64,000 bases of DNA from Aphelenchoides besseyi. Taxonomy: Eukaryota > Nematoda > Chromadorea > Rhabditida > Aphelenchoididae. Location of the stretch: contig JAMPIQ010000001.1 of assembly GCA_024699855.1 (NCBI GenBank), forward strand, positions 8,184,001-8,248,000, written 5' to 3'. Made by a program: the position numbers and the translations under genes. The notes under the pieces were generated by a model that ran no database searches, was not told the DNA's origin, and was given only the letters and a program-made list of their open reading frames with translations. Every line of letters begins with the position of its first letter. The stretch's first letter is position 1. Below are positions 7,671 to 20,573 of this stretch, piece by piece.

Positions 7671-8973
7671 TTTCTTCTTATGAACACAACGTAACAGACT
7701 ACTACCAAGCAATGATTTCGCACCACATAGAAGATAATATAACTGTTTTTGTAGTTGCCTGATGATACCACCATGATTTTGAGCCTCATCTATATCGCTC
7801 GAAAGATTCAGTGCAATGCGCCCTAAAATAAAGTCGACTTAAGATAATACGGCAAATAAGAACCTGTGAAAATTCTGCTAACAGCCGAGAACTCGTCTGC
7901 GTACTCGTGCTCGTATTCAATTAGAGCCACACATTGTACAATTAGTAGTCGATTCCAAGTTTGAATCTCCTTCAACGTTAACTTGAAGGACGTTGCCCAG
8001 GTCCCAATCTCTTTGTCCTTTATTGCTGAGACAGAGAATTTCTTCTCGTTGCCACGGTAGTATAATACACCAAAATGATAGATCCGGTACAATTGAGACG
8101 CGCGCAGGTCTCATGAGATCAACTGAAGACTATTGGTTAGAAGGACCCGTGATAATAGAAAAACTAACCAAGTATTTGGAACACTCGAAAGCTGATATCG
8201 TCTTGTCGTCTGGACGGCGACACACATACTTGATCCTGTTTAAGCAAAATTGCTTTTGAGTAGATAGTTCATTTTTCTCCAGACATTTCGGTTCAAAAAT
8301 GTACCAGAGCACAATAAAAGCTCGACTGATCGGTTGGGTGAAAGTGGGATGAGTGAGTGACAAAAAAGGCAAATCGGCGTCCCCACCGCATATCACTTGG
8401 TGGGCGACGCGGGAAGAAATCGCGCAAACGCCCTTTTTGCCGCGTCCAAGCCGGAAAGGACCAACTGACCGGTGCGGATATTGACCACTGACGCGTTTGT
8501 CGAAAAAGCGTCAAAAGTTACTGACAAGAACTTGGCGTTTCATTTATTATGCATAAGTACAAGTCATCGATCAATCGTACTTATCTTTCTCCATTTCTCT
8601 GCTGTCTAGCAGGTATAGAAATACAAAGTCATTAACTTAGATGCCATACTTATGACAAACCCATAGATTTTGCTTCAAACGAAATCTAACGACTAAGAAA
8701 ATTCTTTGTTATCTCAACGTAATCATACTATCGTTTAATTTAAACGGAGTTTTTAAACGAACGTGCGTTTAATAAGAAAACTTAAGGTTTCTGTTAGGTT
8801 TTCAGTGAATACAATTTTGAGTCTTGTTGTCAATAAAGTGGACATAAAATTGATTCTTGTGTCTTGTGACGACTGTTATCTCTGGCTTCCAATTGCTTAT
8901 CCATGATATCTAACAAAAGTGTACTTATAGATGTTAATTATTATTAGTTGTTTTGACAGTCAATTTTAGGCCG

Positions 8974-9614
8974 ATGAGTTGTGAGTTTGTACGCGTGGAA
9001 TTGGGCAAAATGCGTCCTTATGTTCGACAGACGTTCTTCAATCTAAACATCGAGTTTTCTACAGACCGGTTAGCCACTTTATTTGATTCAATCGAAATTC
9101 CTGAAGAGAATTCGGAAAATCAACGAACTTTGCCGCGGGTAATATTTTCGTCTTTACTTTCCGAATTCGCCTTTTTAGATATTGGAAAAACACAAAGATC
9201 TCGAAGTGAAAGTCATCGAACGGGCGAGAGAAAACAACTACGTTGCTTGCGTAGATTGGAAGAACGAACTGTATCGTTTTCAACAAACATATGCGCCTCC
9301 AGCTCCAAATGAGGACGAAATAGAGCCGTTTGTTGAACATTTACTGCGAATAATTGTATTCGATTGTTTAGAATAAGAATCGAAGAACACGATGAGTTGG
9401 ACTCGAATGACGAGCTGGGGTACTATGAACAAAAAAAGGATAAGAACAACCAGGTAATTGATTGAAACTGATGCTAAAAAACGTGCAGTTTCAGACTGTT
9501 AACAAAAACATCAACGCTTCTAATATGTTCGTTTCTGGTGCTTATACCTTAATATTTGACTGTTTAGAAACTTACAACTCAGAGGGACCAAACAGAAAAA
9601 TCGTCAGATTATAA
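8974..9614 (+). CDS. Unknown small protein, multi-exon
   Basis: Start ATG at 8974 (MSCEFVRVELGK...). Proposed introns: about 9139-9178 (GTAATA...TTTTTAG), 9328-9371 (GTTTGT...TTTAG), 9453-9495 (GTAATT...TTTCAG) and about 9537-9566 (GTGCTT...TTTAG); the frame then ends at 9612-9614. The product is about 160 residues, charged, with an acidic middle (DELDSNDELGYY) and no membrane segment. The first half, including FNLNIEFSTDRLATLFDSIE, looks helical and globular. I do not recognise the family. The third and fourth introns are the least certain. Confidence 0.5.
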
Positions 9615-9932
9615 AGCAAATGAAAACCTCAACGTGAACACCGTCTTGCTAAACACCATTTTAATTCCCAAAACAGGTTTCTTTTCCAATTGTAGTTTTT
9701 GGCTCGCAAATAAACTTATGCCGATTTTTTCTTTGAATAATCGAGGGTTTTATCGAAATAACCATACGAACATCATTCCCACGAAAACGATTCCATCAAT
9801 TGCTCATTCAGTTGGTCTCAACGCGTTAATTTCTTTCGTTTGCTTTCTCATCGCTCTTTTTGGTATTTCAACCTCCACTTTATCCAACGCATTTGGTGGA
9901 CTTCCTTAAAACTTTCATCGAAATCTGCGAAA

Positions 9933-12108
9933 ATGAGTGTGGAAAGTTCGTGGAGAACGAAACCGCTAACTATGAAAGAAAACGTTAAGGAAAAGTGAGT
10001 TTCAGTTTTGATTGACATTTCAAGTTAACTATCGAGTTTTAGGTTACCCATAGAAGGAAAACGCAATGTCCTGATCACGGCCGCTCTTCCGTATGTCAAC
10101 AACGTCCCTCATTTGGGAAACATAATCGGATGTGTTCTCAGTAGCGATGTTTTCGCTCGGTATCGTTTATTTCTTCAGCATTGCATAATTTCGTATTTTT
10201 GTTAGTTTTTGTCGTATTCGTGGATATCAATCGCTACATATTTGTGGAACGGATGAATATGGAACGGCAACCGAAATGAAAGCGTTAAAAGAAGGCATGA
10301 CTCCCGAGGAGATCTGCTCGAAATTCTACGAACTGCACAAGGGAATTTACGAATGGTTTGGAATCGACTTTGATTATTTTGGACGTACAAGTACGGAGAA
10401 TCAAACTGAGTAAGAGGTTTCAATTGTGTTCATTGTGAAACTTATGTTTTAGGATTTGCCAAGACATCTTTAATAAATTGTATCAAAACGGTTTTACTTC
10501 TAAATCGTCGACTCCGCAATTACATTGCTCAAAGTGCGAGAAGTTCTTGGCGGATCGTTTTGTCTTTGGAACTTGCCCACATTGTGGATTCGAAGACGCA
10601 CGCGGTGATCAGTGTGATAAGTGTGCAAAGTTGTTGGATGGTGTTGATTTGATTAATCCGAAATGTCACATTTGTGGAACAACTCCAGGAGTCGAAACGT
10701 CTGAACACATTTATCTCGACTTGAGCAAACTTTCGGCTAGTTAAAATCCCTCGTTTATTATATTGTTTCGAATGGTTTAGCCAAAAGTGGAAGAATATCT
10801 TAACACGGTAATGGAAGTACCATCCAGTCATTGGTCGTCGAATGCGATTTCGATTGCACGCGGTTGGTTGAAGATTGGACTTGAGCCACGATGCATTACA
10901 CGCGATTTGAAATGGGGAACCAAAGTGCCATTACCGGGTTTTGAAAACAAAGTAAACGGAAAGGTTTTTGTTCACTTTTTGAATTGTTTAATTTAGGTCT
11001 TTTATGTTTGGTTTGATGCGCCCATTGGTTATCTTTCAATGACGAAAACATTGTTGGGTGACAACTGGACGAAATGGTGGAAGAATCCCGAGCAAGTTGA
11101 ACTATTTCAATTTCTTGGCAAGGATAATGTGGCTTTTCATTCGATTGTCTTTCCGGCTACACAAATGGGTGCCAACGATAACTTCACAATGATTCGTCAC
11201 TTATGTGCCACCGAGTATTTGAATTACGAGGATCAGAAGTTTAGTAAATCGCGTGGAACGGGCGTTTTTGGTGATTCGGTAGCTGAAACGGGAATTCCGG
11301 CGGATGTTTGGCGTTTTTATTTGATTTACATGCGACCAGAAAGTCAAGACACAAAGTTCTCGTGGGATGACTTTTTGAACAAAGTTAATTCCGAGGTAAT
11401 TGAAAGATTGTTTTGTAGTTATAATCACGGCTATTTGTTTAGCTATTGGCTAACTTGGGTAATTTTGTGCTTCGTGCAATAAAATTCATCAAGAGCACGT
11501 TCAACGGGATCGTTCCGAAGGTTGTGTTTAATGATGAAGATCTCGAACTTGTGAAATCAATAAATGAACTCATCAAGGAGTACACTAACAATATGGAGCA
11601 GGTCAATATGCGTGAAGCATTGCAAAATGTTCTTTCGATATCTCGTCTTGGCAACAAATACATGCAAGATAATAAACCGTGGGAGTTGGCTAAAAACGAG
11701 GAAACCGAGTAAGTTGAAAGGTTTGTGATACTGAAACGACATTTTTTAAAGAGAACGAGGTGGTAGTGTTGTTGCTTTATCTGCCAACATATCTATCTTG
11801 TTGGCCACTTTGCTGTATCCGTTTATGCCAACGGTCAGTAAAACGATTCGCTCTCAATGTAAACTCGAGTCTCCGTTCCTTCTTCCCGAACATTTTGTTC
11901 AATTTCTTCCCGATGGATGGGAAATTGGCGAGGTAAAAACAGGATGTTCGATCAATGTATAATTTTTGTTTAGCCAAAACCACTCTTCGAAAAGTTAGAT
12001 CCGAAAAAGATCGAAGAGTTCAAGAAACGATTCGGAGCTCAAGAAGCTCAACCGCCACAGATTTCAAAAAGAGCTGCAAAGAAGGCGGCCAAAGCTGCGA
12101 AAGCGTGA
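9933..12108 (+). CDS. MARS1: Methionyl-tRNA synthetase, cytosolic
   Basis: Charges tRNA-Met with methionine in the cytosol. Exons run from ATG 9933; introns at 9995-10042, 10160-10205, 10410-10452, about 10740-10787, 10952-10996, 11396-11442, 11709-11751 and 11933-11973. The class I motifs are clear: HIGH as [11 protein letters not shown], the CGTDEYGT block, a zinc-binding insert with paired CxxC (CSKCEKF, CPHCGF, CDKCAK, CHICG), VWFDAPIGY, and KMSKS as KFSKSRG. The protein lacks the N-terminal GST-like and C-terminal WHEP extensions of the vertebrate enzyme, ending instead in a Lys/Ala-rich tail. The fourth intron's acceptor is ambiguous: TTTAG at 10780 is canonical but breaks the frame, AAAAG at 10787 keeps it. 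Confidence 0.95.
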
Positions 12109-12415
12109 TTCCATTGATTGTTGTTAATTGAAATTAAAAATTCGGTTTATTCGTTGGCTTTAACTCATATTTCCAGTCAAATAAACTTGTTTGTTTTGAA
12201 GACTACCGATTGTTGTGTTCGATTGATAACCACTTCCAAGAAGACACTGGGATAGTGAACTCGTGATTTCGACGCGAAACTTCGACTTTGTGTTTCTGTT
12301 GCAGAAATTCACGGTTGTTTCTCTCTGACACAAAGTTTATTTGACGAGATTTATTCGCACAGTTAACTTTGTGACGTGCTTGATTATTAACAAATGTTCA
12401 GGTTTCAGATCGAAG

Positions 12416-14081
12416 ATGAAGAGCGAAAAGGGATCGAAATCCTCGAATCGTGAGAAGTCGAAAGGACGACGGGAAGAACGACTCGAGATGGTTCAATCGG
12501 ATCCAATTTTTCATGAGATGCCAAAACATGAAAAGAAGATCAAAGTTGATGCCCGCTTTAAAGCGATGTTTGAGGACGAAGAGTTTTCTTCGACTCGCGC
12601 CAAAATCGACAAACGTGGACGACCGGTGGAACGAAAAGCGTACGAGAAGTTGGACAACGTTTACGAATTGGATTCGGATGATGGGTAAGTGCTAGTAGTC
12701 ATATTTTTGAAGTCTGTCTTTTAGAGGGTCCACTGATGAAGAGAGTTCAAAGATCTGTGTCGAAAAGCCACTAGCTAAGTCTTTGGATTTGGCGAGAGGC
12801 GAAGGCAATTTGTCTTCCTCGTCTGAAGACTCGAGTGCTGATGAATCTGAGGAAGGAGAAAACGAAGATGATGAGTTTGGAATTCACGATCGTTGGGGAG
12901 CAATGGACCACGATGTGAAGCGTGTTGATTGGATTAGTCCAAGATTAGCTGTTTGCAATTTGGATTGGGAAAGAATGACGGCTGAAGACATTTTCATGGC
13001 ATTACAGTCGTTTAAACCAAAAACTGGTTCAATGCTATCAGTTGACGTTTATCTCTCGGATTTCGGTCGTGAACAGTTGGATTACGAGCAGAAAAATGGA
13101 CCAAAATTGCCGAGTAAACCGAAGAAAACCGAAGACTCTGATGAAGATAACGAGGAGTGAGTGTATAGTTTGTTTAATATTTTATTTTTCTTTCAGGTTA
13201 CCAACTGAATCGATTCGAGCTTATCAAATGGACAGATGTCGAATGTACTACGCAGTCGTGACTTGTGATTCGGACAAAACTGCGAATGCAATTTACGAAG
13301 CTTGTGATGGCTTTGAGTAAGTAGTCATTTTAATTACTTTTTTGCTTATATCAGTGACTTTGTTTCAAATCAAGTTATTTTTGATTCTATTTTTAGATAC
13401 ATGAACAGCGGGATTGCTTTGGATTTGCGGTTTATTCCGGACGATATGGAGTTTGATGTAAGTTTGAAGTTTCATTATCAAATCGTCATATTGTTTAGAA
13501 AGATCGTCTTCGTGATTCTTGTGCACCAAACACCGTGAATTCAAAACATTACACTCCAAAACATTTTCGCTCTGCGATTGTTAAAACTGCTGCAAAATTG
13601 GAATGGGACGACGGAGATTTTCATAGGCAACGAAAGATTCAGAAGGCATTCGATGAAGATGCCGACTTGGATGAGTTCAGGTAAATTGAACCATACACAT
13701 TTTGATTGTCTTTCTAGCAATTTAATTGGCTCCGGTTCTGAAGGCGAAGAAGACGAGTCAAATACGAATGCCGCACAGGAGCTGTTTTCGGCTGCTGGCA
13801 TCATGCCCATTGTCGATGAATACAAATCCCAGTCGAAATCCACAACCAAAACGAAGAAACCAAAAGCCAAAACATCTCAATTGGCAAAAGCAAAACAACA
13901 AAAACGAAAGAAGTTGTCTGAAGCAACGGCCAAATTGACGGCGGACATGGACGACAAACGATTTTCGGCACTCTACACGAACAGCGCATTTGCAATCGAC
14001 AAAACGAACCCCCATTACAAAAACACGGTTCTTGCCGATCAACAAGTGGCTGAAAAGCGACGACGCAAAGCCCAGGATTAG
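12416..14081 (+). CDS. ESF1: ESF1 homologue, pre-rRNA processing factor
   Basis: Nucleolar protein of the small-subunit processome, needed for early 18S rRNA maturation (family knowledge). Six exons from ATG 12416 with introns 12685-12724, 13157-13196, 13317-13396, 13458-13498 and 13681-13717, all in phase. The N-terminus has the typical segment SDPIFHEMPKHEKKIKVDAR and DKRGRPVER; acidic Ser/Glu/Asp tracts follow; the conserved core includes WGAMDHDVKRVDWISPRLAV and RMYYAVVTCDSD; the C-terminal NUC153 motif is DDKRFSALYTNSAFAIDKTN, before a basic tail. About 430 residues, shorter than the vertebrate protein mainly in the charged linkers. Preceded by 307 bp without features apart from the synthetase 3' end. 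Confidence 0.9.
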
Positions 14082-14575
14082 TCCGATTCCACCAGTGGTT
14101 GTTATGGTTATACTTGTTTGTTGATTTTCTTTCATAAATTTTACTCTCAACTCCTTCTACTTGTTTCTATATAGAGAATGAAGTTCAAATTATTTTGGCA
14201 TTCCACTTGCCGTCTGAAGCGGAATCGACAACGATGCCGATTTATCTGGATCTTGATGTGATCAAGTGATTAAAAAGCAAATCAACGACTTGCTTTTAAA
14301 TTTCGAGTGGGCGGTTTAGATTCCCTGTTTGTTTAACTGCCCTTCAGATTTATGCTTTTGCGCTTTTTCGAGCGTCAACTACAACAAAATTAATGGTTCT
14401 TTTTCAGTCATTGTACTTTTACCATAGTTTCTATAGTGTTATTTAAGCCGTGAATGGTTGATAAAGTTGACGGATTAAACAACTCGTGGATCAATTGATG
14501 CGAAAGGTTTTGCCACGTATGGCACGTTGTTTCTGACGATCCGTCGGAACAGCAAAGTCGGAATTCACGCACGGA
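14082..14575. other. Intergenic stretch
   Basis: 494 bp between ESF1 and UXS1. No frame with coding character; only likely 3' UTR of ESF1 and promoter/5' UTR of UXS1. Confidence 0.6.
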
Positions 14576-16202
<1,627 letters not shown>

Positions 16203-16495
16203 TACACTCTGCACCTTTCGCCATAGCTCATGAGTATGCTCTTTAATTTTAGTCATAGTTTGTATTAAATTCGGGTGTTCTCATGATGACGAATAGAATT
16301 ATAATAAACCAGATTTCCTATTCTTTTTGAACTGCTGAATAGTATTATAAGTTCCATTCAATGCAACAAACTTGGTAAACAAAAACAAACGTTCTGCCAA
16401 TTCGCAGCAAAACACACGAATTCGAGCGCTAAATTTTCGTCTTTTGGTTTTTTTGACCAAAATTTCTCCGAACATTTCGCAATTTTTGTACGCGA

Positions 16496-17083
16496 ATGGA
16501 TCAACTGAATACCTCGGATATTGCAGACAGATCCAATGGTGGTGAGCGAAAGGGTTCGCTGATTGCCAATTTAATAGTTCGAAATGTTTGTAAGTCTTTT
16601 ACATCGAGTTTACATCTGTTTTGTTTGTTTTCAGACAAGAAAGCCTTTGCGGATCCTCCTGCTGAATGTATTCGTTACAAGTGTGAACTGGACACAGAAC
16701 TTCCGTCCGGATTAAATCAAAATGAAATGCAGGAACGTTTCGATACGATCAGCGAGATATTAAAAAAAGATCCTGCTAAAGGCAACGATTTTGATCAATA
16801 TCAGATGCCGAGACGTCGAGAGATCTCCGATTTGCCAATGGTACAAGAAGGTGATCGTGCACAACGAGTTGCGATTTGGACGGCGTTGCACGCAAATGAG
16901 GAGAAATTCTTCTACCGTCCACGTGGATTATCGAATCCATTGAAGCAAATGAACCTTATCACCGACAACATGGAATACGCAAAAGAAAACACAATTGGCG
17001 GTGAGAAACGAATCGACAAAGAAGATGAGGTCCAAAGTCCGAAAACGGGCGGACATCGATGGTTCTCGAAGTTCTACGTTTGA
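16496..17083 (+). CDS. Unknown protein, two exons
   Basis: Exons 16496-16589 and 16635-17083 joined across a 45-nt intron give about 180 residues. The product is hydrophilic with no membrane segment or signal peptide. The second exon has runs such as FFYRPRGLSNPLKQMNLI and ends in HRWFSKFYV. I do not recognise a family; it may be lineage-specific. AATAAA follows near 17113, before the XPC gene that begins 138 bp downstream on the same strand. Confidence 0.65.
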   Translation: MDQLNTSDIADRSNGGERKGSLIANLIVRNVCKSFTSSLHLFCLFSDKKAFADPPAECIRYKCELDTELPSGLNQNEMQERFDTISEILKKDPAKGNDFDQYQMPRRREISDLPMVQEGDRAQRVAIWTALHANEEKFFYRPRGLSNPLKQMNLITDNMEYAKENTIGGEKRIDKEDEVQSPKTGGHRWFSKFYV

Positions 17084-17220
17084 GTGCGTTCCAGTCACCT
17101 ATTTGTATTTCGAATAAAAATCTGATCTCTTCTATGCATTTGGTTATATTTTGAGGTTGTGTCCGCTTTTATCGAGATAACTCGACTGTTGTGAAGTGTT
17201 CATTCTGATTCAGATTCAAA

Positions 17221-20093
17221 ATGGAAGTTGACAACTTTCGACCACGTCGTTCAAGTCGCTTGCAAATAAACAAATTGGAGAATCAGCCTGTGGTGGAGAA
17301 GAAGCCAAAAGTCACTAAACCGAAGGCTGAACCGAAATCGAAGGTTGAAACAAAATCGAAGACCGAACCAAAGGCCATCAAACGTCCATCGCCAGTTAGC
17401 AAAAAAGCGCCAACAAAGAAGAAGGTTCGAGTTACAAAGGTTGTTCAACAGATGGAATGATGATCTTATTTTTGTTTTAGAAAATCAAAGAGGAGGATAA
17501 CGAAGAAAACCTCGCACCTAACGAACATGAGGATTTGGAAATCGATTTGCCAGAGTTGGATGTACCACGCGAATGGTCCAATTTGTTGCAACGACCCGAA
17601 ACACCTACTTCGCCCAAAGCACCAAGCGTATGTTTAATGTCTAAGATCTATAGTTAAATCAATTTAGGTTATCGGGAGTGTTGCAAAAACGGATGAAATG
17701 AGCGACATTGATGAAGAAGACTCGGACGAAGCAGAAGACTGGGAAGACGTATATGTTACTGATATTGCGATTTTATAACATTGAATTTAAGGTTGAATCT
17801 GCACATCAACCACCCGTCAGGCCAACCGTGGAAGTTCACGTTGAGATTGAAGATAAAAAGAAAATCGAGAAGGAAAAAGAAAAGCAGGAAATAAAGAAGT
17901 TGATAGAAGCAGCAAAGTATCGAGCAAAAAGAGATTTAAACGAAGATTTGCACAAGGTTTGTACGAAGATCCAGAAGTGTTAGTTGCCCTTTTCAGCTTA
18001 ACTACTTGGGTTTTGTTTCACATGCGCACTTCTTGATGAAATGTTGTAAGGAACTGGTCAAGAAAAAAGAAGTTGATTTGCACTCTTTGCTCGACTGTGA
18101 TCTTTCTTCGGCTTCAATGACATCGCTTGAGGATCCGTTGCGCGGATTTCGATCTCAATTTGTATGGGAAGACAAGCTCGAAACAAGTGATTATTTGGAC
18201 AAAAAGACGGTTGTTGAACGTCTTTTGTACATGATCAAACACAAGCAGGTCGAAACTAACAAAGACATGACTTTAGTAAGTTGATTGTGAGAGTGTTCAG
18301 ACTCGTTCGATTCGTTCAGATGATTGCGATTCTGTTTTTGACTTACGAAATTGATTGTCGTTTGTGTGTTGGATTCACAGCTGAACCCGAACTGATGCCG
18401 TTAAAACCGTCGACTGCAAATCCAAAAGAAAAAGCGAAGAAAGTGACGAAGAAATCCAAAAGTGAAACTGGAAAAGGCAAATCAGTTCCCACTCAAGTTC
18501 TCAACTATTGGGCTGAATTCTACGATGAAGAGAATGAAATTTGGATTCGTAAGTTGAATGCTTTTAATCGGTTGGTCACAGTTCGGTTTAAAGCGGTTCA
18601 TCCATCGAATGAAGAAATTTGTTCGCATGAAGAGGTTGAGAGTTATTCGAAGTTCGTGTATGCCGTTGCTGTTGACAATTGTACGTTTTGAGAGATTTAT
18701 TTTCACAGCTAACTCTTTCAATTTAGGCTTTGGAACTCGAGATGTCACTGGTCGTTATGTCGAGGATTACACATCAGTAAACTTTCGAAAAGGTCGACTC
18801 TCTGATGTATGGATTATGAGCGTCATGTCGCTACCGTTTCTTGCGGCAAACAAAAAACGATCACTTGTTGAAGATCAAAAAATCCGAAGCTATTTGTTCA
18901 GTAAGCCGTTGCCGACAAAGATGTGCGAATACAAGAATCATCCGTTGTACGTTTTGGAGAAAGATCTTCTGAAATTCGAGGTTTGTATGTCACAAAATAT
19001 GTTGTTTATGTTCGTTTAGGCCATCTATCCACCGGACACAAAGTCACTTGGAACATGTGGAAAACACGACGTCTATCCGCGAGCAAATGTCGTTACACTT
19101 CAAGGCGAATTGAATTGGATTCGACAGGCACGATCCGTCAAAGTGAATTTATTCGAAACGTATTGTGCTGAATGTTTAATTATAGGAAGGAGAAGAACCA
19201 TACAAGGTTGTTAAAGCTCGACCCAAATTGTCGATTCCTGCGGAAGAACGTGTTCCGTTGTTTTTGAACGTCTACGGTCAGTTACAAGCATTTAAGATAA
19301 TACGCTGAATAAATGAACTTATTAAAAGCGTATTCGATCATTTCAGGACCGTGGCAAACTGAAGTCTACAAACGTCCAAAAGTCGTCAACGTATGTTATC
19401 ATTGAAAGGTGAAAGAAAAGTTTTTGTTTAGGGCAAGATTCCGAGAAACGAATACGGAAACGTTTACATGTAAGGACTGACAAATGAAAGTCGTATAAAG
19501 TTGTTGTTTCGGACACAAGCGAAACCTTCCACTTATTGTTATGGAAAATAAGTTCTGTAGCATTTTTGAAGGTTATGTGTAAAATGTCGGAAATAAGCAA
19601 ACAAACTTATACGACTTTCTAATCAGTCACCACTTAGGTACCAACCAAATATGGTGAGTAGTTTTGAGAACGATTGTAATTTGCTTTTGATTTTAGGTAC
19701 CGGAAGAATGCGTTCATTTGAAAGAAAAAGGAGTTCTTGCAATGGCCAAATCACTTGATTTAGAAGCCGTTCCTGCAGTCACTGGCTGGGAATTCAGTGG
19801 TGGTCGAAATCATCCATTGGTGAGAGTCGTTTTGTGTTGAACTTATGCATCTTGATTAACAGATTGAAGGCTGTGTGGTATTGGAAAAAGATGCAGAAGT
19901 TCTGCGCGCAGCTTGTCGTGAATGGGCGGATATTCGAAAACAAAAGAAAATTCAGGTAGAATTGAAGTGCATCGACGTTCACTGATCACTTGTTTAGGCT
20001 ACCGAAGACAAAGTGCTGCAGTTGTGGAAACGATTTGTTAGAGGCAAACAATTGCTTGTGAAAATGAAGAAGCGTTACAATGTCGAAGAGTAA
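17221..20093 (+). CDS. XPC: XPC/Rad4 DNA damage recognition protein
   Basis: Recognises helix-distorting lesions and starts global-genome nucleotide excision repair in the nucleus. The first exon is very basic (KPKAEPKSKVETKSKTEPK). After acidic linkers, a transglutaminase-like core is recognised (LNYLGFVSHAHFLMKCC; ILFLTYEIDCRLCVGF; VLNYWAEFYDEENEIWI), then the beta-hairpin domains BHD1-3: YKNHPLYVLEKDLLKFE, GKIPRNEYGNVYMYQPNMVP, VTGWEFSGGRNHPLIEG and the end LLVKMKKRYNVEE. About 14 introns; those checked keep phase, for example 18276-18320, whose TTCAG at 18320 gives the family-like reading. The intron at about 19470-19636 holds an inverted-repeat element. The vertebrate C-terminal TFIIH-binding tail is mostly missing. 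Confidence 0.9.
19475..19628. mobile_element. MITE-like inverted-repeat element in an XPC intron
   Basis: About 154 bp. The left end (GACTGACAAATGAAAGTCGT...) and the reverse complement of the right end (GACTGATTAGAAAGTCGTAT...) match over about 40 bp with small indels, including shared AAAGTCGTATAA and TTTC(C)GGAC/TTTCCGAC blocks. It fills most of an intron that would otherwise be of usual 40-50 nt size. Terminal inverted repeats with no coding content fit a miniature inverted-repeat transposable element; a target-site duplication is not clear. Confidence 0.7.
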
Positions 20094-20368
20094 CCAATTC
20101 GCTTTAACACTCCAAAGAGAACCGTTGAACTGTTAAATCGCAAAACTCACGAATCTCGTTTTTGTTTTTTACTTTAATTCTATTGTTACATTAACCATCT
20201 TGTTTCTATGGTATAAACGATCGCAGCACAGTTTTCGAATTCGTGTTTCTATTATAGAAATTGCGTGGTGACCTCCGATCGCAGTTCCCGAAATCGTTCG
20301 AAACAGCAATCCGCACGAAGAAGACGAAGGAGACGAACACGAGTGGCGATTTCTCTTCAATTTTCGCT

Positions 20369-20564
20369 ATGGAAACTCCCGAACCATCCGAAGTTCTCGT
20401 GTCGCTTTTGAAGTCGTGGGTTAATTTAGTTCAAAACGTTCTGAACTCCGAGCCGATCTCTTTGGAACAACGTTATTACTCGAAGCATAAAAGGTGAGAA
20501 CAAACAGAACTATTGTTTAATGAGTACGCATTACAGAAGCCTTAAATTATACAACACGACATGA
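20369..20564 (+). CDS. Candidate microprotein, two exons
   Basis: ATG at 20369 opens METPEPSEVLVSLLKSWVNL..., and a good donor (AAAAG|GTGAGA) with acceptor ATTACAG at 20536 gives a second short exon ending TGA at 20562-20564, about 52 residues in total. An amphipathic helix is likely in the middle. It would be convergent with ADRM1, whose stop is only 10 bp away. No family recognised, and the upstream frame is open to a TTG only, so this could also be a non-coding 5' exon. Confidence 0.3.
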
Positions 20565-20573
20565 GAGTTTTTA

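Larger units (their letters stand above)
7000..8973. other. Non-coding stretch, possible element terminus
   Basis: Nearly 2 kb with no frame showing coding character or a splice pattern. It contains short tandem repeats (7475-7516, 7556-7670), a pair of diverged 24-nt repeats (near 7350 and 7690) and AT-rich DNA. Polintons end in long terminal inverted repeats, often with internal repeats, so part of this may be the right terminus; the left copy is outside the window, so this cannot be tested here. Confidence 0.4.
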
